A stretch of DNA of 64,000 nt from Pomacea canaliculata (taxonomy: Eukaryota > Mollusca > Gastropoda > Architaenioglossa > Ampullariidae), in NCBI RefSeq assembly GCF_003073045.1, contig NC_037590.1, positions 4,676,016 through 4,740,015 on the forward strand, in the 5' to 3' direction. The notes beneath the pieces are model-generated. The model searched no databases. It was not told the origin of the DNA and worked only from the letters and a program-made list of their open reading frames with translations. A program made the position numbers and the translations under genes. The number at the start of each line of letters is the position of its first letter. Position 1 is the stretch's first letter. Positions 1 to 12,500 of the stretch are shown here, piece by piece.

Positions 1-549
1 CAGGTGTCTATTACTTTTACATCTTGACATGGAATAACTTTTAACTGAGCTTAATAATACAAATTCTTAATTAGTACATGTTCAGGTATTGACATTATGC
101 GTGAAGCTTTCCTTACTATTTGTTGATCACACAAAGAAACTAAATCCCTCTGTTTGATACCAATTATCTTAGAACAGATGTGGACAATACTGTTCAGACT
201 GTTCCTATCATGGACAGAGAGATTGTGCAACTAGCATACAAATGAAAAAGATAAAAGACTCTCAATAAACGACTGGTAGAAACGGCCTAAGATTGCTTGA
301 CTAACTGAAAAACTATTAAGCTTACAAAGAAGATGCATTCTTTTTTGGCCACTCTTAACAATGTTTTTGGTGGAGAATCCTATTTCTGAAACAGGCAAGG
401 TTCTTGTAATTCGTTAGTGATAAAAAGTAGGTTGAGCCATCTTTATGTTTTCTTGTGTTCATCATAGAAGAATAATGGTCAGATAACCAATTTTTGATGT
501 TCCTTTTTCTTTAAGTTTTGTATTTGGATGCTTTGGTTTGTGTCTGTAG
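1..549. other. Intron or upstream part of the DNAH7-like gene
   Basis: No convincing exon is seen. The sequence is AT-rich and ends in the acceptor that opens the first recognisable dynein exon at 550. The first bases read CAG followed by GTGTCT, so position 3 could be the end of an upstream exon, but three bases are not enough to decide. Confidence 0.5.
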
Positions 550-3500
550 ACAAAGAGACAAGACCAAACAGACTGATGGGTCACCAGTGGCTCTTTTCAA
601 CCTTTTTATTTCCCGAGTCCGAGACCAACTTCATGTTGTGCTGGCAATGTCACCCATTGGTGATGCTTTCCGTAATCGCCTGCGCAAGTTCCCATCTATG
701 GTCAACTGCTGTACCATTGACTGGTTCCAGGTGTGAACATATTTCATTGATAATATGATAATATTGATATAGCAATGCATCATTTATAGCAGCATTACAC
801 ACCTACTTCATATAATACAAAGATCCAAGTTTCTAAAATGCTATATATATAGACATGTCACTGAAACTGCATGAAAAGGTTTGGTTTAGTATATTTTGAA
901 TGTTTTGAAAATCATTATGCATCATGGACTGAATTCTATAGTTTTATGAATGCAACAAAATATTGTCACATGTATGCAACAGTCTTGGCCAGAGGATGCC
1001 CTCCAGGCTGTGGCCACACGCTTCTTGGAAGAGATTGAGATGTCTGAGGATGAGCGTTCGGGATGCATCACCATGTGCAAACACTTCCACACATCAACAC
1101 GCATCCTCTCAGAACGTTTCCATCTTGAGCTTGAACGTCACAACTACGTGACCCCAACATCCTATCTGGAGCTTATTAACACCTTCAAAGTTCTCTTAGA
1201 CAAGAAGAGAGAGTAAGTACTTCAGTGACTCTATGCCAGTGGTTCTTAACCTTGTTTGAAGTACCGAACCCACAAGTTTCCTATGCACATTCACCGAACC
1301 CTTCTTTAATTTCATATGCACATTCACCGAACCCTTCTTTAGTGTCATCACGAATTGAGGATGCGTCTTGACCTCCGTGGCGGAGGCTCCGCCGAACCCC
1401 TGAGACCGACTCGATCGAACCCCGGTTAAGAACCACTGCTCTATGCTAATCCTTGTTATCCATTTATTGTAAAGCTGGGGAAACCTAGATTAATTTAGGT
1501 TTAGTGTTAGGACTACCATTAACATCCAAATCTTCCACCAACCTTTGGAGTGAAAAGACTATTAATGTTCAGATATACGTCACACAAAGATGTTTTTTTA
1601 GAGGTTTTTGCAAGCATCGGGTGACCAGTTTAAAATGCTAGTATTACGATGGCATATTGTCTGCAAAAGTTTCAACAGATATGTCACTGTGGGGAAGTGT
1701 GACTTGCTTTTTTGCATCTGCAGTAATGCTTGATAAATTAATTGGCTTTAAGACAGTACCTTCTGTGTACTAGTTTTCTTTGATAAAATAAAGTTTTGTA
1801 CATTTAAAATTTCCAGCTTATTTATTGAGAATATTAAGCCAGTGGAAGGCTAACAGCAAGAATCACAAAAAAAATGCTATAAACATTTCTTTATGCAGTT
1901 TAACAAAACAGCATTTCTGCACTTCTGTTGTTTTTTAAAAAAATTTATCTGATTTTATATTATTTGGGTAAGTCGCTGATATCTTTTGTTTTTGTCCTGC
2001 AGGGAAGTTTTAAAGCAGAAGAGGAGGTATGAAGTGGGTCTAGAGAAGCTTGACTCTGCAGCTGGTCAGGTGGCTGTCATGCAAAAAGAGTTGACAGACC
2101 TTCAACCTCAGCTGGTTATTGCCTCTAAAGAAGTGTCTGAAATCATGGTTGTCATTGAGAGAGACTCAATAGAGGTTGCCAAAGTAGAAAAGGTATGTCT
2201 TTTTGAATCCAAAGAATCTTTGATGCTGCAAGTGTAATCTTGTATACTTTCACATACAGGCATAAAAACACATGCACATTTGCACATGTGTCAGAATCTC
2301 GACTCCTTCCAATCTTGTGAGTCAAACAGAAGATCAAACAGAAGCAGAACAAGTAATTCATACTAGCTGAGCATAGTGAGGACTATACTGTACAAAAACT
2401 TTGCACACATTTGAACATTGACACAGAAGTGAGGTATTGTCAAGTTCTAGATTCACTGAAAGTGTCATGTCAAAATAACATCCAACAGGTGGTTAAAGCA
2501 GACGAAGCTGTGGCCAATGAACAGGCCCGCGCTGCTCAGGCCATCAAGAACGAGTGTGATGCTGATCTGTCGGAGGCTCTCCTGCTTTGAATGCAGCTCT
2601 ATCTGCTCTGGACACTCTCACACCACAGGTCTGACATCTTCATTTCCTAAATATTTATCATCCTGGCCACCATCAGACCATAGGTCTGAGGTATCTTTTC
2701 CTGAATGTTTCTTATTTCATATTTTATGTTTCATAATCTTCATTCATGATGTTTTCTTAGAAGTGGTGACATAAGAGGTTTTAAGACACATATGCAAAGA
2801 TTGATGAAGGTTTCTGGTGCTATTTTGTTCAGGATATCACAGTAGTGAAGAGTATGAAAAGCCCACCTGCTGGTGTACGACTGGTGATGGAGGCTGTCTG
2901 TGTACTGAAAGGTGTCAAGGCTGACCGTATTCCAGACCCTAGTGGCTCTGGCAAGAAGATTGAAGATTACTGGGGGCCATCTAAAAAGATACTGGGTGAC
3001 ATGAAGTTTCTTGAGGGTCTTCGTGAATATGACAAGGTGTGCTTTTGTGTTGAATTGTCATGTTAGCTTTTAGTGCCTTGATCTACATGTCTTAGGGGGA
3101 GACAGGAAATAAAGCAGCTGAAGGCTCTGCTTGGCTCAACAGGGCAGGGCAGGGCTGGGATGTCTACAGGAATCCTTTTTTATGGAACTGCCATTTTATG
3201 TTTCATTATCTTACCATTTTGTTTTTATGTATATGTGTGATTTCTGAAGGAATGCACATCCATTTGCTGAAAGTATCAAGAAATGCTTGTGCATGTTTAT
3301 GTGTGTCTATTTATGTATGTGCTTGAGTGAAATTGTCAGAAATCAAATAGTTTCTGATTTCACTAAAAACAAGCATCTCTGAAATGCTGTATTCCTCCAT
3401 AGGACAACATACCTGTGGCTTACATGAAAACTATACGGACCAAATTCATGACAAATCCAGATTTTGACCCTGAAAAGATCAAATTAGCCTCCACAGCCTG

Positions 3501-6500
3501 TGAGGGCTTGTGCAAGTGGGTGCGTGCAATGGACATGTATGACAAGTAAGTACAGCCACATGTCCACAGAATTGTGGATATTTATGACAAGTACACCCAT
3601 ATGCCCACAGTAGTGTGGCCATATATGCTAAATAATTATACCTTTATTCCCACAGTACTGTGCAGTAGATTGCAGTCTTATTAGAATTGTCAGTGTCATT
3701 TATAGTTATATTTAAGAATAGAAAAATACATTTTCATGTTTTATTTCATATTTATCAGTTATAAAGCTGGGAGAAAAAAGACCATAATGGGTGTTAAAGA
3801 ATCACTGTTGATGTGAATATGTTGTAAATTAAATATTTTTGTTTGAGATGGATTTTGCAATTGTGTTAAAGACCGTTCATATTGTCTGTGACTTCTGTCA
3901 ATTGCATTTGAAGAAGATTAGGACTGTAAGTCATAACTGTGAAAAATAAGCAAATTTGGATTGCAGAGTAGCCAAGGTGGTAGCTCCCAAAAAGGAAGCC
4001 CTGAAAAAGGCAGAGGGAGAGCTAGCAGAGGCCATGGGTTCCCTGGAAAAGAAGCGTGCCTCACTGAAGGAGGTGCAAGACAAGCTGAACAAGCTGCAGG
4101 ATACACTGGAGGCAAACAAAGCCAAGAAGGCAGAGCTAGAGAACCAGGTTGACCTCTGCACCAAGAAGCTAGAACGCGCTGAGCAACTCATTGGGGGACT
4201 GGGAGGCGAGAAAGACAGGTAGCTTGACGACCCCAAATTCTTTTTTTTTAAAACTTGCAGTGTTGTACTCTGTTTGCAATATTTGCTGCAAGTTTGGTAA
4301 ATCTTGTCAGGACTTAGAAAAAAGGTGCTTGTGAAAAGGTGTCATAAAATAGTAAGTGCAGGTTTTTTAATGTTGCTAGGTTTATGTTTTATAACAATCT
4401 ATAAATTAAACAAACATGTCCTACAACAAATTTTACTCTATGTAACTTTCAAGGAGTTTGTATTAAAAACATTCTCTTGGATAATGCAAAATACAGGTGG
4501 AACCAGGCTGCGAGAGACCTTAGCAAGAAATACATTAACCTGACTGGAGATATACTGTGCTCTTCAGGCATCATAGCTTATCTGGGAGCATTCACATCTG
4601 CTTTTAGGCATGTATGTATCAATCTTCAAGTCATTCATGTCTGCTTTAAAGGACCTTTTTGATGGTTGTCATATCCTTGTGCCTCTCATTGCACTTGTGC
4701 AATAAACTATTGTAGCCTTTTTATTTTCTTCTTTAGACTTATGCATAGACATGCTTGAAACATGTACTTTGCGTCACCAGCCTTAAGAATGAACACTAGA
4801 ATGCACACACACACAAATACACATGCAGAGAACTTGTGTGTCTAGACAATCTTGCATTACAGGCATACATAATATTTGCTTTCACATGATGTTCCCAATA
4901 GGGCACAGTAAACTGTAAGAGACAACTGTATAACATTGTTGGCATATATTGTGACATGAGAGATTTCCTGTATTTTGAAACATACAGGATCAGAGCAAGG
5001 AATGGCTCCAGGCCATAGTTGAAAAAGGTCTGCCTTGCTCTAGTGACTTTTCTTTAGTCAGCACACTTGGTGAGCCTGTTAAGATCCGTGCCTGGACCAT
5101 TGCTGGCCTCCCAACAGACAACTTCTCCATTGAAAATGGCATTATCATCAGGTATACCCTCCTACTCATTTTAGACAGCTATTCATTAGCTTTAGCCAGA
5201 ATGAAATAGTCTATTTCTTAGATAATGTTTTTTGGTACAAAAAAACTAAAAGAACTTCATATTATTTTTGGCATAAGATAAGAATGAATTTTGACTTTTT
5301 GTTGAAAGTGGAGAGATGTGCACTCATGCTATAGCGTGGGGATGGTGAAACAGTGGTAACAGAAACAGTATGAATGTGTTTTTACTCTCTAGCGGCCTAG
5401 AGGAAAGTTTGAGATATTCCTCTAAGCATTCTACTCTTGAGATGTCTGATATTAAAAAAATAGTTTGGTTAGTATCAGTCATGACTTGACTTAAAATCCT
5501 CTTCATTTTCAGCAACTCTCGACGATGGCCTCTGTTGATTGATCCACAGGGTCAGGCTAACAAGTGGATCAAAAACATGGAGAAAGCTAACAATCTGCAT
5601 GTCGTCAAGCTTTCTGATTCAGACTTTGTGCGCACACTGGAAAATTGCATTCAATTTGGCACCCCTGTTAGTATATATTCTTTGTGCACATGCATACATG
5701 TTATATATTTCTGTCTACAGTTATTGCAGGTATGCATGCATATATATGAATATGTGTGTCTGTGTAAGCATGCTTCTGTGTATGCATACATACTGACATG
5801 TTTATAAACTGTGATATTCTGGCTATTGTGTATGGTCACAAAAATCTTGCTACAGATTTAATTGGTATATGAAAACTTGGTATTTTTTCCTAGACGGAAT
5901 TAAGCTGGTGTTTGTTTTTTTAAGCTCTGTCTTCCTCCTGCAATTTAAAGACAAAATAATGCTTGCTGTGTTTCAATTGTCTTGACATGGAGTATTCCAG
6001 GGAAGATTTCTTTTTCATTGCAAGTAGAGTGAGCTCCCTTTTTCTGACTGGCTTATAATTGCAGAAACTTTATTCCTATGCTTGAGCAAGAAAGAGAATT
6101 TACTTTTAAAAAAGTCTTTTACCTATGAATTCTTTTGCCTGTCTCAGGTGCTTCTGGAGAATGTTCAAGAAGAGCTTGATCCCATCTTGGAGTCATTGCT
6201 GTTGAAGCAAACATTCAAACAGGGTGGCAGTTTGTGTATCAAGCTAGGTGACTCAACAATTGAGTACTCCCAGGACTTCAAGTTCTACATCACTACAAAA
6301 CTTCGCAACCCTCACTACCTCCCAGAGACTTCTGTCAAAGTGAGGAACATTGCATTCAGTCTGTATATCCCATGTCTGATCAAAGTTTTTTTCTCTTTGT
6401 CTCACTTGCATACATGTTTGCACACATACATACACACTCTCACATTTACTTGTTCACTTTTTGTCTTACGCATTCACACTTTCCCAGCAGCAGATGAAGA

Positions 6501-9500
6501 CATAAGCATAAGCAAAGAACTCATTTATGTGTTTTGGTCCATGATCATGGGTTGTAAATCTTTTACAATTACAGGCAGAAGAAAAAAGACTGTAATAACT
6601 TGTGACTGTAATGTTGCAAGCTTTCTTGCTTATGTTAACCATTTGAATTTCTTTAATGCTGTCCAGGTGACGCTGCTCAACTTCATGATCACACCTGAGG
6701 GTCTGCAGGATCAGCTGCTGGGGATTGTTGTTGCTAAAGAACGGCCAGAGCTGGAGGAAGAAAAAAATGCACTTATTTTGCAGGGCGCTGAAAACAAAAG
6801 GTAACCTTCACAACATAAGGGCTACTGGCATGTACATTAAAGTTGAATAGTAAATAAAGGATGAAGACATCTTAGCAGAAAAATACAATGTTAAAAATAG
6901 CCATTCATTTGTCAGCTTTTTAAATTTTAATAGCTATCTATTCAAAACTGCCATAAGGCAGTGGTTGTATTTTATGTGCTTTCTTAGGTCTCTTTGTGAT
7001 AATTACTCAAGATTTGAGTCTTAAAGAGCATGAGTGCAACATTTGTTCTCAGTTATCTGGTTTATTTATTTTAAAACAATAATTCTCCAAATATGAGTAC
7101 ATATATATAATTAAGCTTAAGAAGCATTCCCACTCAAAAAACAACCAACTACTCGATCTCTACACAGGAGAGCTGTGTCACACAATAGCAGTATTTATAG
7201 CAGAAAGTATGGGCGAGCTCAGCAATGATGCACAAGTCGAGTCAGAAACTTTTCCTTTCCACTGCTGGTATGCTTTCCTTGGTAGATGGAGGGTAGGGGG
7301 ATAAGGATGCATGGGGGTTGTATCTGTTGAGGAAAATGAATAGGAACTGGAGTGGGTAATGTAACATATTATTTTGACCATCATCATAACTTTAACAGGT
7401 CACTAATAATGCATAGTTCAAATTTATAAAGACTCCTTTTTTTCTGTACTCTCAATTTCCTAAGAAAAAATAAAATAGGAGACTATTAATGTTCTTACAA
7501 TTTCAAAAGTTTTCTTGCTTATATCATAAACTGATGGCTCAACAGATACAGATACAATGACTCCCAAAGCAAAGCCATCTCAGTGTTGTCAGCTGTGCTC
7601 ATTATTTCTGCTTGATCCTTGTTTCAGTTTTTCGCAAGCAGTTGTAGTTGCTTTTGACAGCTCATGTTTTATTGGGATGAAGTTCACATGGTTCATTTGA
7701 GCAGAGTTGATCCCCTGGTGTTTGTAGCCAGTATCTTTAGAAAATGAGTACAAACTCCATCTTACTGTATAAGTGAACACTCAGCAATTCACATTGTGTC
7801 CCTGTTTTCTTTTTAGATATACCACCCTTTCATCACTTCCTGCTTTCTTGACAAATGCAGGTGTGATTCAGAGAAAAAAAATGGATATATTTCTCATCCC
7901 TCTTTGTCAAAAAATACCACTGGAATATGTTTCAATGATACTTTATGCTCTATTTCCAGCAATTTTTCCGAGTACTCGGCTTAACATTTAACATAGCCTT
8001 TTGCAGACATTGTTATGTGCTTCAGGCAACTGAAGGACATTGAGGATAAGATCCTAGAGGTGCTTTCGTCATCTGAAGGTAATATTTTGGAGGATGAGAC
8101 TGCCATCAAGGTGTTGTCCTCGTCCAAGAAACTGGCCAATGAAATCTCTGAGAAACAGGTTAGTAATGTCAGGATCATGATTAACTGTTGGGAAGTCTCG
8201 AATTGAGATAAATCGATCCATGCTTATCACTTCTATGTTAGATGCTGATTGTGATCAGCTATTTATACAGTACAGTGTGAAGCCATGCATTGACACATAA
8301 TAGATTTCATAATAGAGAGATGTATTAAAGATAACAAGGCTATATTGATGAAATATAAATAGATTAATTTAAAGATTTATAATTGTGAAAATATTTTACT
8401 TTTGATGAATTTCCAAGACCTTAAGTGGTGCAGTAGCTTTTGAAACACTTGAATGAAATCCTGCGCCTATAAAGAGTCTTTTTGGCTTTTTTCATGCATT
8501 AGGCTATAGCTGAAGAAACAGAGAAGAAGATTGACTCAGCTCGTATGGGCTACACTTCCATTGCTGTGCACAGCACTATTCTCTTTTTCTCCATTGCTGA
8601 CTTGGCCAACATTGAACCTATGTACCAGTACTCTCTCACGTGGTTCATCAACCTCTTTGGCATGTCCATTGAGAATGCTGAGAAGTCTGAAGACCTCAAG
8701 ACCCGGCTGCAGTTTTTATATGACCACTTTACATACTCCTTGTACTGCAATGTCTGCATGTCACTTTTTGAAAAGGACAAGGTAAGAAGTAGTGATTTCT
8801 GCTGCTGTCATCTTATGAATCTTTGACTGTTGCTGAAGTTAGAATGTTCTCTGGTTACAATCGATTTGTTATTATATTTCTGCTGCTGTCATCTTACGAA
8901 TTTTTGTTGGTGTCCAGCTGCTGTTTTCCTTCCTCCTGTGCGTTAACATTCTCAAGCACAAAAATGAGGTGGAAGATGAGGAGTGGCGATTCCTCCTGAC
9001 TGGAGGCATTGGCCTTGACAACCCACATTCTAACCCAACAACATGGCTTCCTAGTAAGTCCTGGGATGAGCTTTGTCGTCTTAATGAGCTGGCCAACTTC
9101 ACTGACATCCGCAAGAAGTTGATCGCGCAAAAGGAGCAGTGGAAAACCATTTATGATAGCTTGGTTAGTGACTTTTGTGCTTTGTTTCTGTTTCTTATTT
9201 TTTAATTACATTAAATTGTTACAAGTGACTTGCATATTAGTATATTTTCTATGTTAAATGCCATTAACAGAGAAATTTTTTTACATTTCCCATGCATTTT
9301 TTTGTGAATGAAGCAAATAGGAGACAATTATTTTCCATTTGTAAAGACTAATTTAAATTATTGCAGCTTTGTAGCAACAATTATTTTAATGACAGGAACC
9401 TCATCATGAGAAACTACCTGGTGAGTGGCAAAATAGCTTGCAGAGCTTCCAGCGTCTTCTCGTCCTCCGATGCATCAGGCCTGATAAAGTGAGTGTTGGT

Positions 9501-12500
9501 CATTGAGTTAGTCCCTTTGTGTGGCCTCATATACTAAGAGAGCTTTGGGACAGTGCAGATTACAAATATTCACTTAACTTATGGTTATGTGAAATGAAAA
9601 CATAGCCCTCCCTTAAGCATTACTCTTAACAACAGTCCACACAATGCTAGTCCATTGTCACACCCTTCCCCCTCCCCCTTTTCCTCTTATTGCAACTTCC
9701 ATACTCTCTTCCTTTGCAGTATCATGATATTTTCAGTCCTTGTTACTTGATTTCTCATTGTGTTTTCTGTATTTGCATTTTATTTGTCATCAGTATTGTT
9801 GTTTATCCTTCCATCATTCATATGTTATTTGTTTGTTCTTCTGTCCCTTGTATGTTGCCCATGTCTTGTTCTTCTTAAGCACTACGAGCATTCTCCTTAT
9901 GAGTGTGAGTTTGCGCTACACAAATCTTGCGTTTATTATTATAGGGACCAGTCCTTTTTGTCATGTACACCAAAGCAGTCTGTTCCCTTATTAACACCAG
10001 GCAGCCTGGTGGTGCAACTGTTAGTGCCTGTCACCATTACAGTGAGGGTTGGCTTTCCTTGGTTCAGCTCTTGTCTCAGGCACGCTGTTCTTTATCTGCA
10101 TATGGTATCTGTTTACATGGCTGGCTGCCTTGCTGTGATATAGCCTTAGTTATTGGCTCGGCATAACTCACTATTTCTCCCCCCTCACACTCTTTATTCT
10201 GTCATCTGCTGTACCATCCAACCTCAGAGTGGGTTAGTGCGGAGAGCATGGCCACATGCTGGGATTCTGCACTATAGAAGCATCATTGTCATGATGATGA
10301 CTATTCATAGACTGTTCAATATGTGAGTGGTTTATTTTACAGATACTCATTTAGTGGGTGTTTGATCATTTCATTTCTTTGCCATTGATAGGTTGTGCCA
10401 GCTGTGCAGGAGTTTGTCACAGAGAAGATTGGCAAGAAGTTCATCGAGCCTCCACCATTTGATCTGCCGAAGGCATTTGCAGACAGCTACTGCTGTGCCC
10501 CTCTATTGTTTGTGCTCTCTCCTGGTGCAGATCCTATGGCTGCCCTTCTCAAGTTTGCTGATGACCAGGTAAGGACTACATGCAATGTCTTCATGGTTAT
10601 GTATTTGTTTTTGTTGCTGTATATGTAAAATGAGGTATGTGTTTAAGTATGCGATGTTTAAATTGTGATGTGAATAGAATACTACTCTGTATTGATAATA
10701 CTAAAAAAACTGAGCATAATATACTGGTTTTGAATGATAATAATAATAAATGCAAAATTTGTAAAGCGCATGCTCACACTAAGGAGCATGCTCTTAGCGC
10801 TTAAGAACAAGAATGAAAATTGGACAGCATATGAGGGACAGGAAAACAAACAAATAACATATGAACTATAAAAGAATCAACAACCATACGAAGCGAAAAA
10901 TAAAATTAAATACAGAAAACACAAAGAGGAACTCAAATAACAAGAACAAGAGCTGAGATTAACTTGATATTGCATAAGGAAGGGTGTGGAAAAGGACTAG
11001 CATTATGGGAAAGGTTGTTAAGAGAAATGTTTACGGAAGAGGTGTGTTTTCAGTGCACATTTAAAGGATTCAATAGTGGGTAGGTGGCCGATATGGAAAG
11101 GGAGAGAGTTCCATTATTTTGCTGCACAATAACCTAAAAATCCTGTGGCCATATGTTGTTTTGGTGACAGGAAGAGTGAGGAGACTATAATCAGACAAGA
11201 GCAGAGTTGTCTAGATGGGACGTTAGGGAAGTGCAGTTCAGAGAAATAATCAGGACAGGTGCCAGCAAAGATTGGTTGTAAAAACTCATAAAATTAAAAT
11301 TCTATTGAATTTGGACCGTTAGCCATGGTATGACAGTGTGGTTTGTGAATACTTTCACATAATTACAGCTCTGATGTGTTTGTGGTCTATGTGTATTTAC
11401 AGGGCTTTGGTGGTGCCAAATTCGACTCCCTGTCTCTAGGACAAGGTCAAGGCCCCATTGCATTGAAGATGATTGAAAAGGGCATCAAGGAAGGTACCTG
11501 GGTCATGCTGCAGAACTGTCACTTGGCTGCCTCATGGATGCCTACCCTGGAGAAAATATGTGAGGTATGTGGAGAGATTTGGTAATGGTGGGCTTATAAA
11601 CTTAATATATGCTATTTTCTGGAGACAAGTCAAACAGATCTTTTGACTAACTTGTCACTGACTGCTGAATTATGAACCAAGAAGAATACACACAAGTAAG
11701 CTGAGAGAATGAAAGGGAGAAAATTAACAGTTACACAGCAGTAGTCATAATTTTCTCTTGTTCTAGGAATTTAACCCAGAGACGACCCATCCTGACTTCC
11801 GATTGTGGCTGACCAGCTACCCATCAACTACTTTCCCAGTTTCCATCCTGCAGAATGGTGTCAAGATGACTAATGAACCACCAAAGGGTTTGAGGTTCAA
11901 CATCATCCGTTCCTACCTCAGTGACCCCATCAATGATCCTGAGTTTTTTAGTACCTGCAATCAATCTGTGAGTTATGGAAGGATGCACTGCTGGTTGAAA
12001 TCACCAGCTCAAAGTTACCTTGGTGTTTGTAACAAGTGGCTTTTGCATTGTAGTGGAAAACTGTATGACTGGTTAATGCCATATTTGATACTGCTATAGA
12101 AATGAAGGTATTTCATCAATTATTCAATTATGCATCAATTATTCAAGATATACACCGGTCAATGGTTAAAGTGGAAGCAGGGGTTCAGTCTCTTAGCCAC
12201 TTAGCCTTTGCTGAGATATACAAACATAAAGAGGTTGGTTGATAAAAAAAAGAGATCACTGTTGGGTAATACGCTGTCACAAGGGTAAAATTAAAAATTT
12301 CAGGAAAAAAGTGATCAGTTTGCCTGATGGTAAATACTAAAAGTGCAAAAGATGAAAATTGTGGGTGCAAATGAACTAATTCGTGCTGACAGCAAATTCA
12401 ACAGCATTCAACCCTGACATTTTTTAATCCTGATAAATGACCCTTGTTTAATCAGTTAGATTCCAATATTACATGAGTATGAAAGTCAGTAAAAACATTC

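Noticed and set aside
5651-5839. CATACATA/TATATG-rich frames in a dynein intron
   Set aside because: Low-complexity intron sequence, not a gene.
9760-10143. 127-codon plus-strand open frame
   Set aside because: It runs through LINE 3' UTR and SINE sequence; it is a chance frame in repeats.
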